From: WHSV01 sp050694055
GTDB lineage: Bacteria; Actinomycetota; CADDZG01; WHSQ01
Length of the DNA stretch: 29,354 bases
Direction: 5' to 3'
NCBI GenBank assembly: GCA_050694055.1
Contig: JBOGWX010000091.1
Location: 1-29,354, forward strand
Positions 1 to 7,199 of the stretch are shown here, in pieces. The position numbers were made by a program, and so were the translations under genes. The notes below the pieces were generated by a model. That model had not been told where the DNA came from and searched no databases. It saw nothing but the letters and a program-made list of their open reading frames with translations. Each line of letters starts with the position of its first letter. The first letter of the stretch is position 1.

Positions 1-94
1 TCCATGCGGTCCATGCGGTCCATGCGGTCCATGCGGTCCATGCGGTCCATGCGGTCCATGCGGTCCATGCGGTCCATGCGGTCCATGCGGTCCA
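1..94. repeat. 9-bp tandem repeat array cut by the window edge
   Basis: Ten perfect copies of the 9-mer TCCATGCGG run from base 1 to base 90, followed by a partial TCCA. The array begins at the window edge, so the true copy number is unknown. Because 9 is a multiple of 3, every frame stays open: one plus frame reads Ser-Met-Arg repeats and one minus frame reads Asp-Arg-Met repeats. The minus frame can be followed from an ATG at 146 off the left edge without a stop, but no ribosome binding site stands before it. It may be a noncoding minisatellite or the repetitive part of a divergent gene. Confidence 0.95.
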
Positions 95-255
95 CTCGTG
101 CACCGCATGTACCAGCCGTTTTGGCGATTCTCCAGCGCACACCCATGCGGGGAGGAGTCCGCGCTCAACTTGCGAACGGTAAGCAGGCGGCGCCCCATCC
201 CGGCATGGTCCGGCCGGAGGACCACTCGAGCGGAACAATTCATGCCCCTGTGGGG
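95..255. other. Region between repeat array and clpB promoter, no supported gene
   Basis: Together with the repeat array and the clpB promoter, this completes the 327 bases before clpB. I see no gene here with a recognisable product. A plus-strand frame is open from the repeat to base 318, but it runs through the presumed clpB promoter and ends at the clpB ribosome binding site, so it is probably not a gene. A minus-strand frame starting with ATG at 146 leads into the repeat and cannot be judged without the sequence to the left. Confidence 0.5.
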
Positions 256-327
256 TTGACACCTTCAGGAATGAAACCTGACAATAGAGCACTCAGATTT
301 TCTCTTCTTTTGTCGTGAGGTAGGGGT
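256..327 (+). promoter_or_regulatory. clpB promoter, inverted repeat and ribosome binding site
   Basis: A sigma-70-like promoter is visible: TTGACA at 256-261, an 18-base spacer, and GACAAT at 280-285 (4 of 6 matches to TATAAT). The spacer holds an inverted repeat, TCAGG at 265-269 and CCTGA at 277-281, separated by 7 bases. Known HspR operators (HAIR, CTTGAGT-N7-ACTCAAG), which control clpB in other actinobacteria, share the 7-base spacer, but the arms match only partly (left arm CTTCAGG, 5 of 7). Operator function is inference. A GAGG at 317-320 sits 7 bases before the ATG. Confidence 0.55.
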
Positions 328-2877
328 ATGAATATCAACAAACTCACAATCAAGTCGCAGGAGGCTCTGGCGGTGGCTCAGAGGCTCGCCGGCGATCTCA
401 ACCACCAGCAGGTCGAGAGCGCACATCTCTTGAGGGCGCTGCTCGGTGAGCCCGCGGGCGTCGTGTACCCGCTGCTCCAGAAGCTGGGGGCCCAGCCCCA
501 GGCTCTGCGCGCGCGGGTCGACGCCGTGCTCGAGGGGCAGGCGAAGGTCTACGGCCACGTCGAGATCTATCTCGGCGCGAGCCTGAAGAGCGTGCTGGCG
601 GAGGCCTTCAGCGAGGCCGCGAAGCTCGGTGACGCCTACGTCTCGACCGAGCACCTGCTCCTCGCGCTCCTGGAGCAGGGCGACGACACCGCCGCGGTTC
701 TCGGCGAGGCCGGCATCGACCGGAAGCGGGTGCTCGAGGCGCTCCGGCAGATCCGTGGCTCCCAGCGGGTCACCGACCAGAATCCCGAGGACAAGTACCA
801 GGCGCTCGAGCGCTTCGGACGCGATCTCACCGAGGCCGCGCGGCGCGGCAAGCTGGATCCCGTGATCGGGCGCGACGACGAGATACGCCGGGTGATCCAG
901 GTCCTGTCCCGCCGCACGAAGAACAACCCGGTGCTCATCGGCGAACCGGGCGTGGGTAAGACCGCGATCGTGGAGGGTCTCGCCAACCGCATCGTTGCGG
1001 GGGACGTTCCGGAGTCCCTGAAGAACAAGCGAGTGGTCGGTCTCGACATCGGAGCGATGGTCGCGGGCTCGAAGTACCGAGGCGAGTTCGAGGATTCCGA
1101 AGGCGAGGTCGTGACCTTCATCGACGAGCTGCACACGGTGGTTGGAGCCGGTGCCGCCGAGGGTTCGATGGACGCCGGCAACATGATCAAGCCGATGCTC
1201 GCGCGCGGCGAGCTCCGGCTGATCGGAGCGACGACGCTCGACGAGTACCGCAAGCACGTCGAAAAAGACGCGGCGCTCGAACGACGTTTCCAGCCCGTGC
1301 TCGTCGGCGAGCCCGCCGTCGAGGACACCATCGCGATCCTGCGCGGGCTCAAGGAGCGTTACGAGGTTCATCATGGAGTGCGCATCCAGGACGCAGCGCT
1401 CGTCGCCGCCGCCGTTCTCTCCGACCGCTACGTGACCGGACGCTTCCTGCCCGACAAGGCCATCGACCTGGTGGACGAGTCGGCCAGCCGGCTGCGCATC
1501 GAGATCGACTCGATGCCCATCGAGATCGATGTGCTGGACCGCAGGGCAAAGCAGCTCGAGATCGAGAAGGCCGCGCTGTCGAAGGAGACCGACGAGGTGT
1601 CGCGCGATCGCCTTGCGAAGATCGAGGAACAGCTCGCCGCACTCCACGAGGAGATGGACGGCATGAAGGCGGCGTGGCAGCAGGAGAAGGACAAGATCGA
1701 CGATCTGCGCGCCCTCAAGGCCGCGATCGAGGAGCTGCGGGGCGAAGCCGAGCGCGCCGAGCGCGACGGCAACCTGCAAAAGGCCGCGGAGCTGCGCTAC
1801 AGCAAGCTCGTCGAGGCCGAGCGGAAGCTGGGCGTGCTCAACGAGGAGCTGTCCGCGCTGCAGAGTGAGCGCAAGTTCCTCAAGGAAGAGGTGGACGAGG
1901 AGGACATCGCCCAGGTCGTGTCTCGGTGGACGGGTGTGCCCGTAACCAAGCTCATGGAGGGCGAGGTCGCCAAGCTCATCGAGATGGAGGCCAACCTTCA
2001 CGAGCGGGTCATCGGCCAGGACGAAGCAGTGAGCGCGGTGTCGAACGCCATCCGGCGCTCCCGGTCCGGGCTCGGCGATCCGAACCGTCCGATCGGTTCG
2101 TTCATGTTCCTCGGTCCCACCGGAGTGGGGAAGACCGAGCTGGCTCGAGCTCTCGCCGAGTTCCTGTTCGACGACGAGCGCGCCATGGTGCGCATCGACA
2201 TGAGCGAGCACATGGAGAAGCACACGGTCAGCAGGCTGGTCGGCGCGCCTCCCGGCTACGTCGGTTACGAGGAGGGTGGTCAGCTTACCGAGGCGGTGCG
2301 GCGTCGCCCCTACTCGGTGCTTCTGCTCGACGAGATCGAGAAGGCTCATCCCGATGTCTTCAACGTGCTCTTGCAGATCCTCGAGGACGGACGCCTGACG
2401 GACGCACAGGGACGCACGGTCGACTTCAAGAACGCCGTCATCATCATGACGAGCAACCTGGGTTCGCAGTGGTTGTTGACCGGTGATGGGGATGAGGAGC
2501 TGAGCGACAAGGTCCTCGACGCCGTGCGCAATCACTTCAAGCCGGAATTCCTCAACCGAGTAGACGAGATCCTCGTCTTCCACCGGCTGAGCCGCGACGA
2601 GCTTGCAGAGATCGTCGATATTCAGCTCCGGGGGTTGGTGGGCCGGCTGGCAGGGCGCGGCATCACTCTGGTAGTGGGCGACCAGGCGAAGGGGTACCTT
2701 GCATCGACGGGCTATGACCCCGCCTATGGGGCGCGGCCGCTCAAGCGGCTCGTCCAGCGCGACCTCGAGAACCCGCTCGCGTTGAAGCTGCTGGACGGAT
2801 CCTTCGGAGAGGGAGACTCGATCGAGGCCGGCGTCGAAGACGGACGCCTCGTCTTCGCGCCGGCGAACGATCGTTGA
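328..2877 (+). CDS. clpB: ATP-dependent disaggregase chaperone ClpB (Hsp104 family), with a short internal deletion
   Basis: ClpB is a cytoplasmic hexameric AAA+ disaggregase that works with DnaK to rescue aggregated proteins. The 849 residues are near family length (about 850-860). In order: an N domain with two Clp repeats (about 1-145), NBD1 with Walker A GEPGVGKT (205-212), pore loop KYRGEFE (ending 255) and Walker B FIDEL (D266, E267), a coiled-coil M domain (about 390-510), NBD2 with GPTGVGKT (596-603) and Walker B LLLDEIEKAHPD, and sensor 2 GARPLKR near the C-terminus. Oddity: after YRGEFE the sequence passes straight to DSEGEVV. In E. coli ClpB about 11 more residues (starting ERLKGVL) lie there, so 33 bases appear lost in frame at 1092/1093. 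The start is set by the RBS and the typical MNxxKLTIKSQEAL opening. It is preceded by its own promoter. The family call is near certain; whether the deletion is biological or an assembly error is open. Confidence 0.97.
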   Translation: MNINKLTIKSQEALAVAQRLAGDLNHQQVESAHLLRALLGEPAGVVYPLLQKLGAQPQALRARVDAVLEGQAKVYGHVEIYLGASLKSVLAEAFSEAAKLGDAYVSTEHLLLALLEQGDDTAAVLGEAGIDRKRVLEALRQIRGSQRVTDQNPEDKYQALERFGRDLTEAARRGKLDPVIGRDDEIRRVIQVLSRRTKNNPVLIGEPGVGKTAIVEGLANRIVAGDVPESLKNKRVVGLDIGAMVAGSKYRGEFEDSEGEVVTFIDELHTVVGAGAAEGSMDAGNMIKPMLARGELRLIGATTLDEYRKHVEKDAALERRFQPVLVGEPAVEDTIAILRGLKERYEVHHGVRIQDAALVAAAVLSDRYVTGRFLPDKAIDLVDESASRLRIEIDSMPIEIDVLDRRAKQLEIEKAALSKETDEVSRDRLAKIEEQLAALHEEMDGMKAAWQQEKDKIDDLRALKAAIEELRGEAERAERDGNLQKAAELRYSKLVEAERKLGVLNEELSALQSERKFLKEEVDEEDIAQVVSRWTGVPVTKLMEGEVAKLIEMEANLHERVIGQDEAVSAVSNAIRRSRSGLGDPNRPIGSFMFLGPTGVGKTELARALAEFLFDDERAMVRIDMSEHMEKHTVSRLVGAPPGYVGYEEGGQLTEAVRRRPYSVLLLDEIEKAHPDVFNVLLQILEDGRLTDAQGRTVDFKNAVIIMTSNLGSQWLLTGDGDEELSDKVLDAVRNHFKPEFLNRVDEILVFHRLSRDELAEIVDIQLRGLVGRLAGRGITLVVGDQAKGYLASTGYDPAYGARPLKRLVQRDLENPLALKLLDGSFGEGDSIEAGVEDGRLVFAPANDR

Positions 2878-2888
2878 CGCATTAGCGG

Positions 2889-2900
2889 TAGCGTGGGGCG
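2889..2900 (+). promoter_or_regulatory. TAnnnT box, probable leaderless promoter of the zinc-ribbon gene
   Basis: TAGCGT at 2889-2894 is followed by exactly 6 bases and then the ATG at 2901. This TAnnnT-N6-ATG layout is the known signature of leaderless transcripts in Actinobacteria and Deinococcus, where the -10 box sets transcription to begin at the start codon. No ribosome binding site is present in the gap. No clear -35 box was seen. Confidence 0.5.
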
Positions 2901-3038
2901 ATGCCCTACGAGTACACGCTGGTCGTGCTGACGTGCGATAACTGCGGCAACGTCTTTCCGCTGCACCAAGAGGACGAGAAGGTGTGCCCTCTGTGCAACA
3001 GCGATGAGGTGCACCCGGCAGGCGAGCCGTTGCTTTGA
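2901..3038 (+). CDS. Small zinc-ribbon protein (45 aa, FmdB-like N-terminus)
   Basis: A 45-residue protein opening MPYEY, with two CxxC pairs (C12-x2-C15 and C29-x2-C32) spaced as a single zinc ribbon. The MPYEY opening resembles FmdB-type regulatory zinc ribbons, but the second pair is placed differently and the tail is short, so the family is uncertain. Its TGA (3036-3038) overlaps the TTG start of the next gene, which suggests translational coupling with the dehydrogenase. It starts 23 bases after the clpB stop and has its own likely leaderless promoter. Role unknown; a zinc-binding or nucleic-acid or protein-binding adaptor is possible. The intact cysteine pattern, the fitting promoter and the tight overlap support a real gene. 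Confidence 0.75.
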   Translation: MPYEYTLVVLTCDNCGNVFPLHQEDEKVCPLCNSDEVHPAGEPLL

Positions 3039-3964
3039 GCTCGGTGCTCCGGGTCGCCATCTTGCCCAGGGCGACGGGGGACCTCGAGCGCGCCGTAGCC
3101 GAGGGCGGCGGATCGCTCGTCGAAGTGGCCGGTGCCAACGCCCTGGTGTGGACCGATCCCGTCAACCCGGGCGCTCTCAAAGAGGTTCTCGATTCCCATG
3201 AGGTCGACTGGGTGCAGCTCCCGTTCGCCGGCATAGAGTCGTTCTTCGCCGCCGGCGTGATCGATCCGGGCATCACGTGGACTTGCGCCAAGGGGATCTA
3301 CGGACCGGCCTGCGCGGAGCACGCGCTCACCCTCATGCTGACCGCGGCTCGGCGAATGCACGTGCATGCGCGGGCGAAGAGCTGGAGCAGCGAGGGCCTC
3401 GATAGCCCGGAGTTCCGACTCGATCGGAGGGTCGCAGTCGTGGTCGGCACCGGAGGCATCGGGTCCGCGCTCGTGCCGATGGTCGTGCCGCTGGGTCTGC
3501 GAGTCATAGGCGTGAACCGCTCCGGCCGGGCGCTCGAGGGGGCGGAGCGCACCGTCGAGGTCGAAGAACTGGGCGACGTGCTGCCCGAGGCCGACTTCGT
3601 GGTGGTCGCCGCGGCGCTCACCGAGGAGACGCGCAATCTCTTCGGCAAGGAGATGCTCGCCCGGATGAAGCCGGCGGCGTGGATCGTGAACGTCGCGCGC
3701 GGGGGGCTCATCGACACCGACGCTCTCGTGGACGCGCTCGAGGCGGGGGTGGTCGGGGGAGCGGCGCTCGACGTGACCGAGCCGGAGCCCCTGCCCGACG
3801 ATCACCCCCTATGGCGGATGGAAAGCTGTGTGATCACGCCTCATGTGGCCAACACCTGGGCGATGGGCTTAGAGGAGCTTCCGCATCTGGTGCGTCGCAA
3901 CGTGGCCGCTTACGCCGCGGGCGAGCCGCTCGAGGGTACGGTCGACCCGGAGCTCGGCTACTGA
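3035..3964 (+). CDS. D-2-hydroxyacid dehydrogenase, NAD(P)-dependent
   Basis: This 309-residue cytoplasmic oxidoreductase interconverts a 2-hydroxyacid and a 2-oxoacid; the substrate cannot be read from the sequence. The Rossmann motif is GTGGIG at 138-143. The catalytic set fits the family: R222 in NVARGG, E251 in TEPEPLP, and H270 in ITPHVANT. The second beta strand of the nucleotide fold ends in N161-R162 with no acidic residue, which is compatible with NADP(H) use (inference). It lacks the extra C-terminal domains of SerA, so it is closer to stand-alone glyoxylate/hydroxypyruvate-reductase-like or other short-chain members than to the serine pathway enzyme. Start: TTG at 3035 overlapping the stop of the zinc-ribbon gene, chosen because the protein then begins just before the first beta strand (VLRVAILP). 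Confidence 0.88.
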   Translation: MSSVLRVAILPRATGDLERAVAEGGGSLVEVAGANALVWTDPVNPGALKEVLDSHEVDWVQLPFAGIESFFAAGVIDPGITWTCAKGIYGPACAEHALTLMLTAARRMHVHARAKSWSSEGLDSPEFRLDRRVAVVVGTGGIGSALVPMVVPLGLRVIGVNRSGRALEGAERTVEVEELGDVLPEADFVVVAAALTEETRNLFGKEMLARMKPAAWIVNVARGGLIDTDALVDALEAGVVGGAALDVTEPEPLPDDHPLWRMESCVITPHVANTWAMGLEELPHLVRRNVAAYAAGEPLEGTVDPELGY

Positions 3965-4027
3965 CTTTGCCTGGCTTCGCACGTACAGCCTCTGCAACGA
4001 TGGAGGCAACCGATCCGGGAGGAACTC

Positions 4028-4492
4028 ATGAGCCAGCAACCACCAGAGCCGGAGGGGCCCAGGCCCACGCACGACCCCCCGCCCCAGGGGGCTCCCGGCT
4101 ACCCGCCGGGGGAGCATCCGACCGGCCGGCCGGCCCCACCGGGGGGTCCGGGAAGCCAGCAGGAGCGCAACTGGGCCATGTTGTGCCACATCGCTTCCTT
4201 CGCCGGTTTCATCGTCCCCATCGCCGGGAGCATCGTCGGTCCCCTGGCGGTGTGGCTCCTCAAGCGGGACGAGTTCCCCCTCGTGGACGACCAGGGCAAG
4301 GAAGCGCTGAACTTCCAGCTCAGCCTGCTGCTCTACGGGCTCATCGCGTTCGTCCTCGTGTTCGTCCTGATCGGGTTCTTGCTGCTGGCCCTGATCGCCG
4401 TGTTCGACGTTGTGATGGTGGTGGTCGCCGCCATCCAGGCGAGCCAGGGCAAGGCCTACCGCTATCCGCTATGCATTCGCTTCGTCCGGTAG
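4028..4492 (+). CDS. DUF4870-type membrane protein with proline-rich N-terminus
   Basis: The 154-residue protein has a Pro/Gly-rich, probably cytoplasmic tail (about 1-50), then NWAMLCHIASFAGFIVPIAG, a first membrane segment, a conserved-looking loop (KRDEFPLVDDQGKEALNFQ), and a long hydrophobic hairpin (about 100-140). This order, including the DxQGKEALNFQ signature, matches the DUF4870 (Tic20-like) family of small bacterial membrane proteins, whose function is not established. The ATG follows a strong GGAGG at 4018-4022. It stands alone between the dehydrogenase and the MerR gene, in the same direction. Confidence 0.85.
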   Translation: MSQQPPEPEGPRPTHDPPPQGAPGYPPGEHPTGRPAPPGGPGSQQERNWAMLCHIASFAGFIVPIAGSIVGPLAVWLLKRDEFPLVDDQGKEALNFQLSLLLYGLIAFVLVFVLIGFLLLALIAVFDVVMVVVAAIQASQGKAYRYPLCIRFVR

Positions 4493-4540
4493 CCGCAGCA
4501 GTTCTCGACCGGCTCCCACCACCATCCCGCAGGGAGGGTT

Positions 4541-4576
4541 CGAGTTTGTGAGCAAGGACTCGTAGAGTGGTTACTC
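4541..4576 (+). promoter_or_regulatory. Possible leaderless promoter and operator of the MerR-type gene
   Basis: TAGAGT at 4563-4568 fits a TAnnnT -10 box with 8 bases to the ATG at 4577, and no ribosome binding site is visible. Directly upstream is an inverted repeat, CGAGT (4541-4545) and ACTCG (4558-4562), with a 12-base spacer, placed where MerR-type regulators bind between the -35 and -10 boxes. Autoregulation is therefore a plausible inference, but the arms are short. Confidence 0.35.
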
Positions 4577-5299
4577 ATGAGATATCGAGTCGAGGAGCTG
4601 GCGGGCCGAGCCGGCACCAGCGTCGACACCGTGCGCTTCTACCAGACCAGGGGACTACTCGCGCAGCCCGAACGTGAGGGCCGGGTCGTCTTCTACTCGG
4701 ACGAGCACGTCGAGCGCCTTCACCGGATCCGCGAGCTGAAGGACAAGGGCTTCACGCTGAAGTCGATCAAGGGCCTGCTCTCGGGCGAGCTGGACGCGGC
4801 CGACGAGGCGCTCCTCGCCATGGTGGACCGTCCCGGCGACTCGACCGGAGAGGGACGCAGTCTGACCCTCCAGCAGCTCGCTCAACGAACCGGGATCTCG
4901 GAGTCGCTGCTCCAGGCGCTCGAACGTGAGGGCCTCATCGTGCACAAGGAGCGCGACGGCGCAGCCTTCTACACCGACGCAGACGCCGAGATGGTCTCGG
5001 AGGGACTCGCTCTTCTCGGTGCAGGGCTCCCGCTCAGCGAGCTGCTCGTCCTTGCGCGCGAGCACGACCATGCGATGCGGGCGGTGGCCGAGCGCGCGGT
5101 CGACGTGTTCATTCGCTTCGTGCGCGACCCGATCCGAGCGCAATCGGAAAACGAGGAGGAGGCGGCGCAGCGACTGGTCGGGGCCTTCAGCACGATGCTC
5201 CCGGCGACCAGCAAGCTCGTCGCGCGTCACTTCGAACAGGTGCTCCTTGCAGTGGCACAGGAGCGCATCGAGAACGTCGCCGTCGAGGACGCACCGTGA
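4577..5299 (+). CDS. Transcription regulator with two tandem MerR-type DNA-binding domains
   Basis: 240 residues. The first MerR winged-helix domain covers about 1-70 (YRVEELAGRAGTSVDTVRFY, then RGLL and the FYSDEHVERL wing and helix). A second, more diverged one covers about 95-160 (TLQQLAQRTGISESLLQALE, EGLI, FYTDADAEMV). The rest is a helical tail (about 160-235) with no cysteines for metal sensing and no recognised ligand-binding domain. Ordinary MerR proteins have one such domain and dimerise; two in one chain is unusual. Its TGA overlaps the GTG of ubiE/menG (GTGA), and ubiE in turn overlaps menF, so it is made together with two menaquinone enzymes. It may control them or itself (inference). 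Confidence 0.87.
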   Translation: MRYRVEELAGRAGTSVDTVRFYQTRGLLAQPEREGRVVFYSDEHVERLHRIRELKDKGFTLKSIKGLLSGELDAADEALLAMVDRPGDSTGEGRSLTLQQLAQRTGISESLLQALEREGLIVHKERDGAAFYTDADAEMVSEGLALLGAGLPLSELLVLAREHDHAMRAVAERAVDVFIRFVRDPIRAQSENEEEAAQRLVGAFSTMLPATSKLVARHFEQVLLAVAQERIENVAVEDAP

Positions 5300-5988
5300 C
5301 GGATCGAACCGGCCTCCCAACGGGGGCCGAGAAGGCGCGCACGGTTCAGGCGATGTTCGACCGAATCGCACCTCGTTACGACCGGCTGAATCGCATCATG
5401 ACCTTCGGCATGGATGCGGGTTGGCGCCGCAAGTCGATCGCGGCGCTGGACCTGCCCGCGGGGTCGCACGTCGTCGACGTCGCCTGCGGCACCGGTGACT
5501 TCTGTCGCGAGTTGCAGAGAGCGGACCTCGACCCGGTCGGATTCGACGTGTCGTTCGGAATGCTGTCGATGGCCTCCACCGACGCTCCACTGGTTCAGGG
5601 CGACGGCCTGCGCCTCCCGTTGCGGGACGGCAAGGCGGACGGGCTGACCTGTGGCTTCGCGCTGCGGAACGTCGTCGACCTTAAGACCTTGTTCGAGGAA
5701 AGTGCACGCGTACTGCGGCCGGGGGGCAGGGTCGCATTCCTCGAGACGGCGCAGCCCGACAACCCCGTCCTGTCGTTCGGTCACAAGGTCTACTTCCACA
5801 TGATCGTTCCGAGGATCGGAGGCTGGCTATCCGACAAGGACGCCTACAGCTACCTGCCCAAATCGACGGCCTACCTTCCACCGAAAGCCGAACTGATCGC
5901 GCTGCTCGGGGGCGCGGGCTTCGATGAGGTAGACGTTCGTTTCTTCGGGCTCGGCGCGGTGCAATTGCTCACGGGTACGAGGTCGTGA
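5296..5988 (+). CDS. menG: Demethylmenaquinone methyltransferase (UbiE/MenG)
   Basis: This enzyme carries out the last menaquinone step, SAM-dependent C-methylation of demethylmenaquinone at the inner face of the membrane. The 230 residues match family length. The signatures are present: FDRIAPRYDRLN near residue 25, the SAM motif VDVACGTGDF near 55-65, FALRNV, LRPGGRVAFLE, and YSYLPKSTAYLP in the C-terminal third. The GTG start overlaps the stop of the MerR-type gene, and its own stop overlaps the GTG of menF, giving a translationally coupled trio. As menaquinone genes surround it and no ubiquinone gene is seen, menG is the better name; ubiE is the name used in bacteria that make both quinones. 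Confidence 0.92.
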   Translation: MTDRTGLPTGAEKARTVQAMFDRIAPRYDRLNRIMTFGMDAGWRRKSIAALDLPAGSHVVDVACGTGDFCRELQRADLDPVGFDVSFGMLSMASTDAPLVQGDGLRLPLRDGKADGLTCGFALRNVVDLKTLFEESARVLRPGGRVAFLETAQPDNPVLSFGHKVYFHMIVPRIGGWLSDKDAYSYLPKSTAYLPPKAELIALLGGAGFDEVDVRFFGLGAVQLLTGTRS

Positions 5989-7193
5989 AAACCGAGGGAC
6001 TCGGGGTCGTCACGATGGATTTCGAGTCACCGAACCTACTCGAAGAGCTCGAGGATCCAGGTGGTTTCGCCTGGGTGCATCACGGTGAGGGGCTGGTCGC
6101 GTGGGGCCAGGCGGCACGAGTCGACATCGAGCCGGGGGCGGATCGGTTCGAGCGAGCGACGAATGTGCTGAACGAGATGTTCTCGACCTTCACAGTCGAC
6201 GACGAAGTCGGCGTGCCGGGAAGTGGCCCCGTGGCGTTCGGTGCGTTCACCTTCGATCCCCTGGAGGCCGGCTCGGTGCTCGTCGTCCCCTCGATCATCA
6301 TCGGATGCAGCAACGGCCGTTCGTGGATAACACGCATCGGCCGGGAGCCCAAGATCGACAAAACCGAGCCTCCTCAGGACGACCGCATCAGGTACTGGGG
6401 ATCCTCGACCCCCGAGGTGTCGTGGCTTGACGCAGTGGCAGCGGCCGAAAGGGCGGTTCGCAACGGCCAGCTCGAGAAGGTCGTTCTCGCGCGCGACATG
6501 CGCGTGTGGTCCAAGGCGGCGCTCAGTCCCCGTAGGTTGGTCAAACGACTCGCGCAGAGATTTCCCGAGTGCTATGCGTTCTCGGTCGATGGTCTGATCG
6601 GAGCGACTCCGGAGCTGCTGGTGCGCACCGAAGGCAGGCACGTGAGCTCACTGATACTCGCCGGATCCATTCGACGAGGCCGCGACGAAGCGGAGGACGA
6701 AGTGCTCGGGCGACGATTGCTGGACTCGACCAAGGACGCGGTGGAACACGAGATTGCCGTGCGCTCGGTCACGGAACTGTGGCCTCAGTTCTGCGAGACG
6801 ATGTCGATGGCGTCGAGCCCTCGGCTTCTCAAGCTCGCCAACGTTCAGCACCTCGCCACCGATATCCGGGGTGGGATGCGAGAAGGCCACAGTTCCCTCG
6901 AGATAGCCGGCGCGCTGCATCCGACCGCCGCCGTGTGCGGCCTGCCGCGCAACAAGGCGATGGACATGATCCGAGAACTCGAGGGCATGAGCAGAGCGCG
7001 CTACGCGGGCCCGGTCGGGTGGGTCGACGCACAGGGCAACGGCGAGTGGGGGATCGCATTGCGATGCGCCGAGCTCGACGGGGGAAGCGCGCGCCTGTTC
7101 GCCGGCGGCGGCATCGTTGCGGGCTCGACCCCGGAGGGTGAGCTCGACGAGACTCGGATCAAGCTCCTCGCGATGCAGTCGGCCCTAGGCTGA
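5985..7193 (+). CDS. menF: Isochorismate synthase MenF
   Basis: It converts chorismate to isochorismate, the entry step of menaquinone synthesis. The 402 residues show the chorismate-binding enzyme fold in the C-terminal two thirds: LEKVVLARDM (with the lysine expected for water activation), FSVDGLIGATPELLVR, LAGSIRRGRDEAEDE, EHEIAVRSV, LANVQHLATDIRG, LHPTAAVCGLPR, and the terminal FAGGGIVAGSTPEGELDET with its metal-binding acids. It resembles EntC/DhbC/MenF rather than anthranilate synthase. A siderophore or salicylate role is possible for this fold, but the neighbouring menG and menDCAB argue for menaquinone. The GTG start overlaps the menG stop. The 3' end overlaps the stop of the converging acyltransferase gene by 9 bases. 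Confidence 0.93.
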   Translation: MKTEGLGVVTMDFESPNLLEELEDPGGFAWVHHGEGLVAWGQAARVDIEPGADRFERATNVLNEMFSTFTVDDEVGVPGSGPVAFGAFTFDPLEAGSVLVVPSIIIGCSNGRSWITRIGREPKIDKTEPPQDDRIRYWGSSTPEVSWLDAVAAAERAVRNGQLEKVVLARDMRVWSKAALSPRRLVKRLAQRFPECYAFSVDGLIGATPELLVRTEGRHVSSLILAGSIRRGRDEAEDEVLGRRLLDSTKDAVEHEIAVRSVTELWPQFCETMSMASSPRLLKLANVQHLATDIRGGMREGHSSLEIAGALHPTAAVCGLPRNKAMDMIRELEGMSRARYAGPVGWVDAQGNGEWGIALRCAELDGGSARLFAGGGIVAGSTPEGELDETRIKLLAMQSALG

Positions 7194-7199
7194 AGGGCC
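7181..7199. terminator. Inverted repeat across two converging stop codons
   Basis: GGCCCT (7181-7186) and AGGGCC (7194-7199) form a perfect 6-bp stem with a 7-base loop. It contains the stop codons of both menF (7191-7193) and the opposite acyltransferase gene (complement of 7185-7187). No strong T-run follows on either side, so it would be an atypical two-way terminator; the placement is what suggests the role. Confidence 0.4.

Noticed and set aside
1..94. CRISPR array
   Set aside because: The units are 9 bp and contiguous, without spacers; no cas gene is seen.
4..318. Plus-strand frame beginning with Met-Arg-Ser repeats
   Set aside because: It starts in the tandem repeat, runs through the presumed clpB promoter and ends at the clpB ribosome site; no ribosome site can be seen and no family is recognisable.
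265..3291. A 1008-codon open frame on the minus strand across clpB
   Set aside because: It is the antisense of clpB and the dehydrogenase start. Long antisense frames are common in GC-rich genes, and its translation is His/Leu/Arg-rich low-complexity sequence without any family motif.
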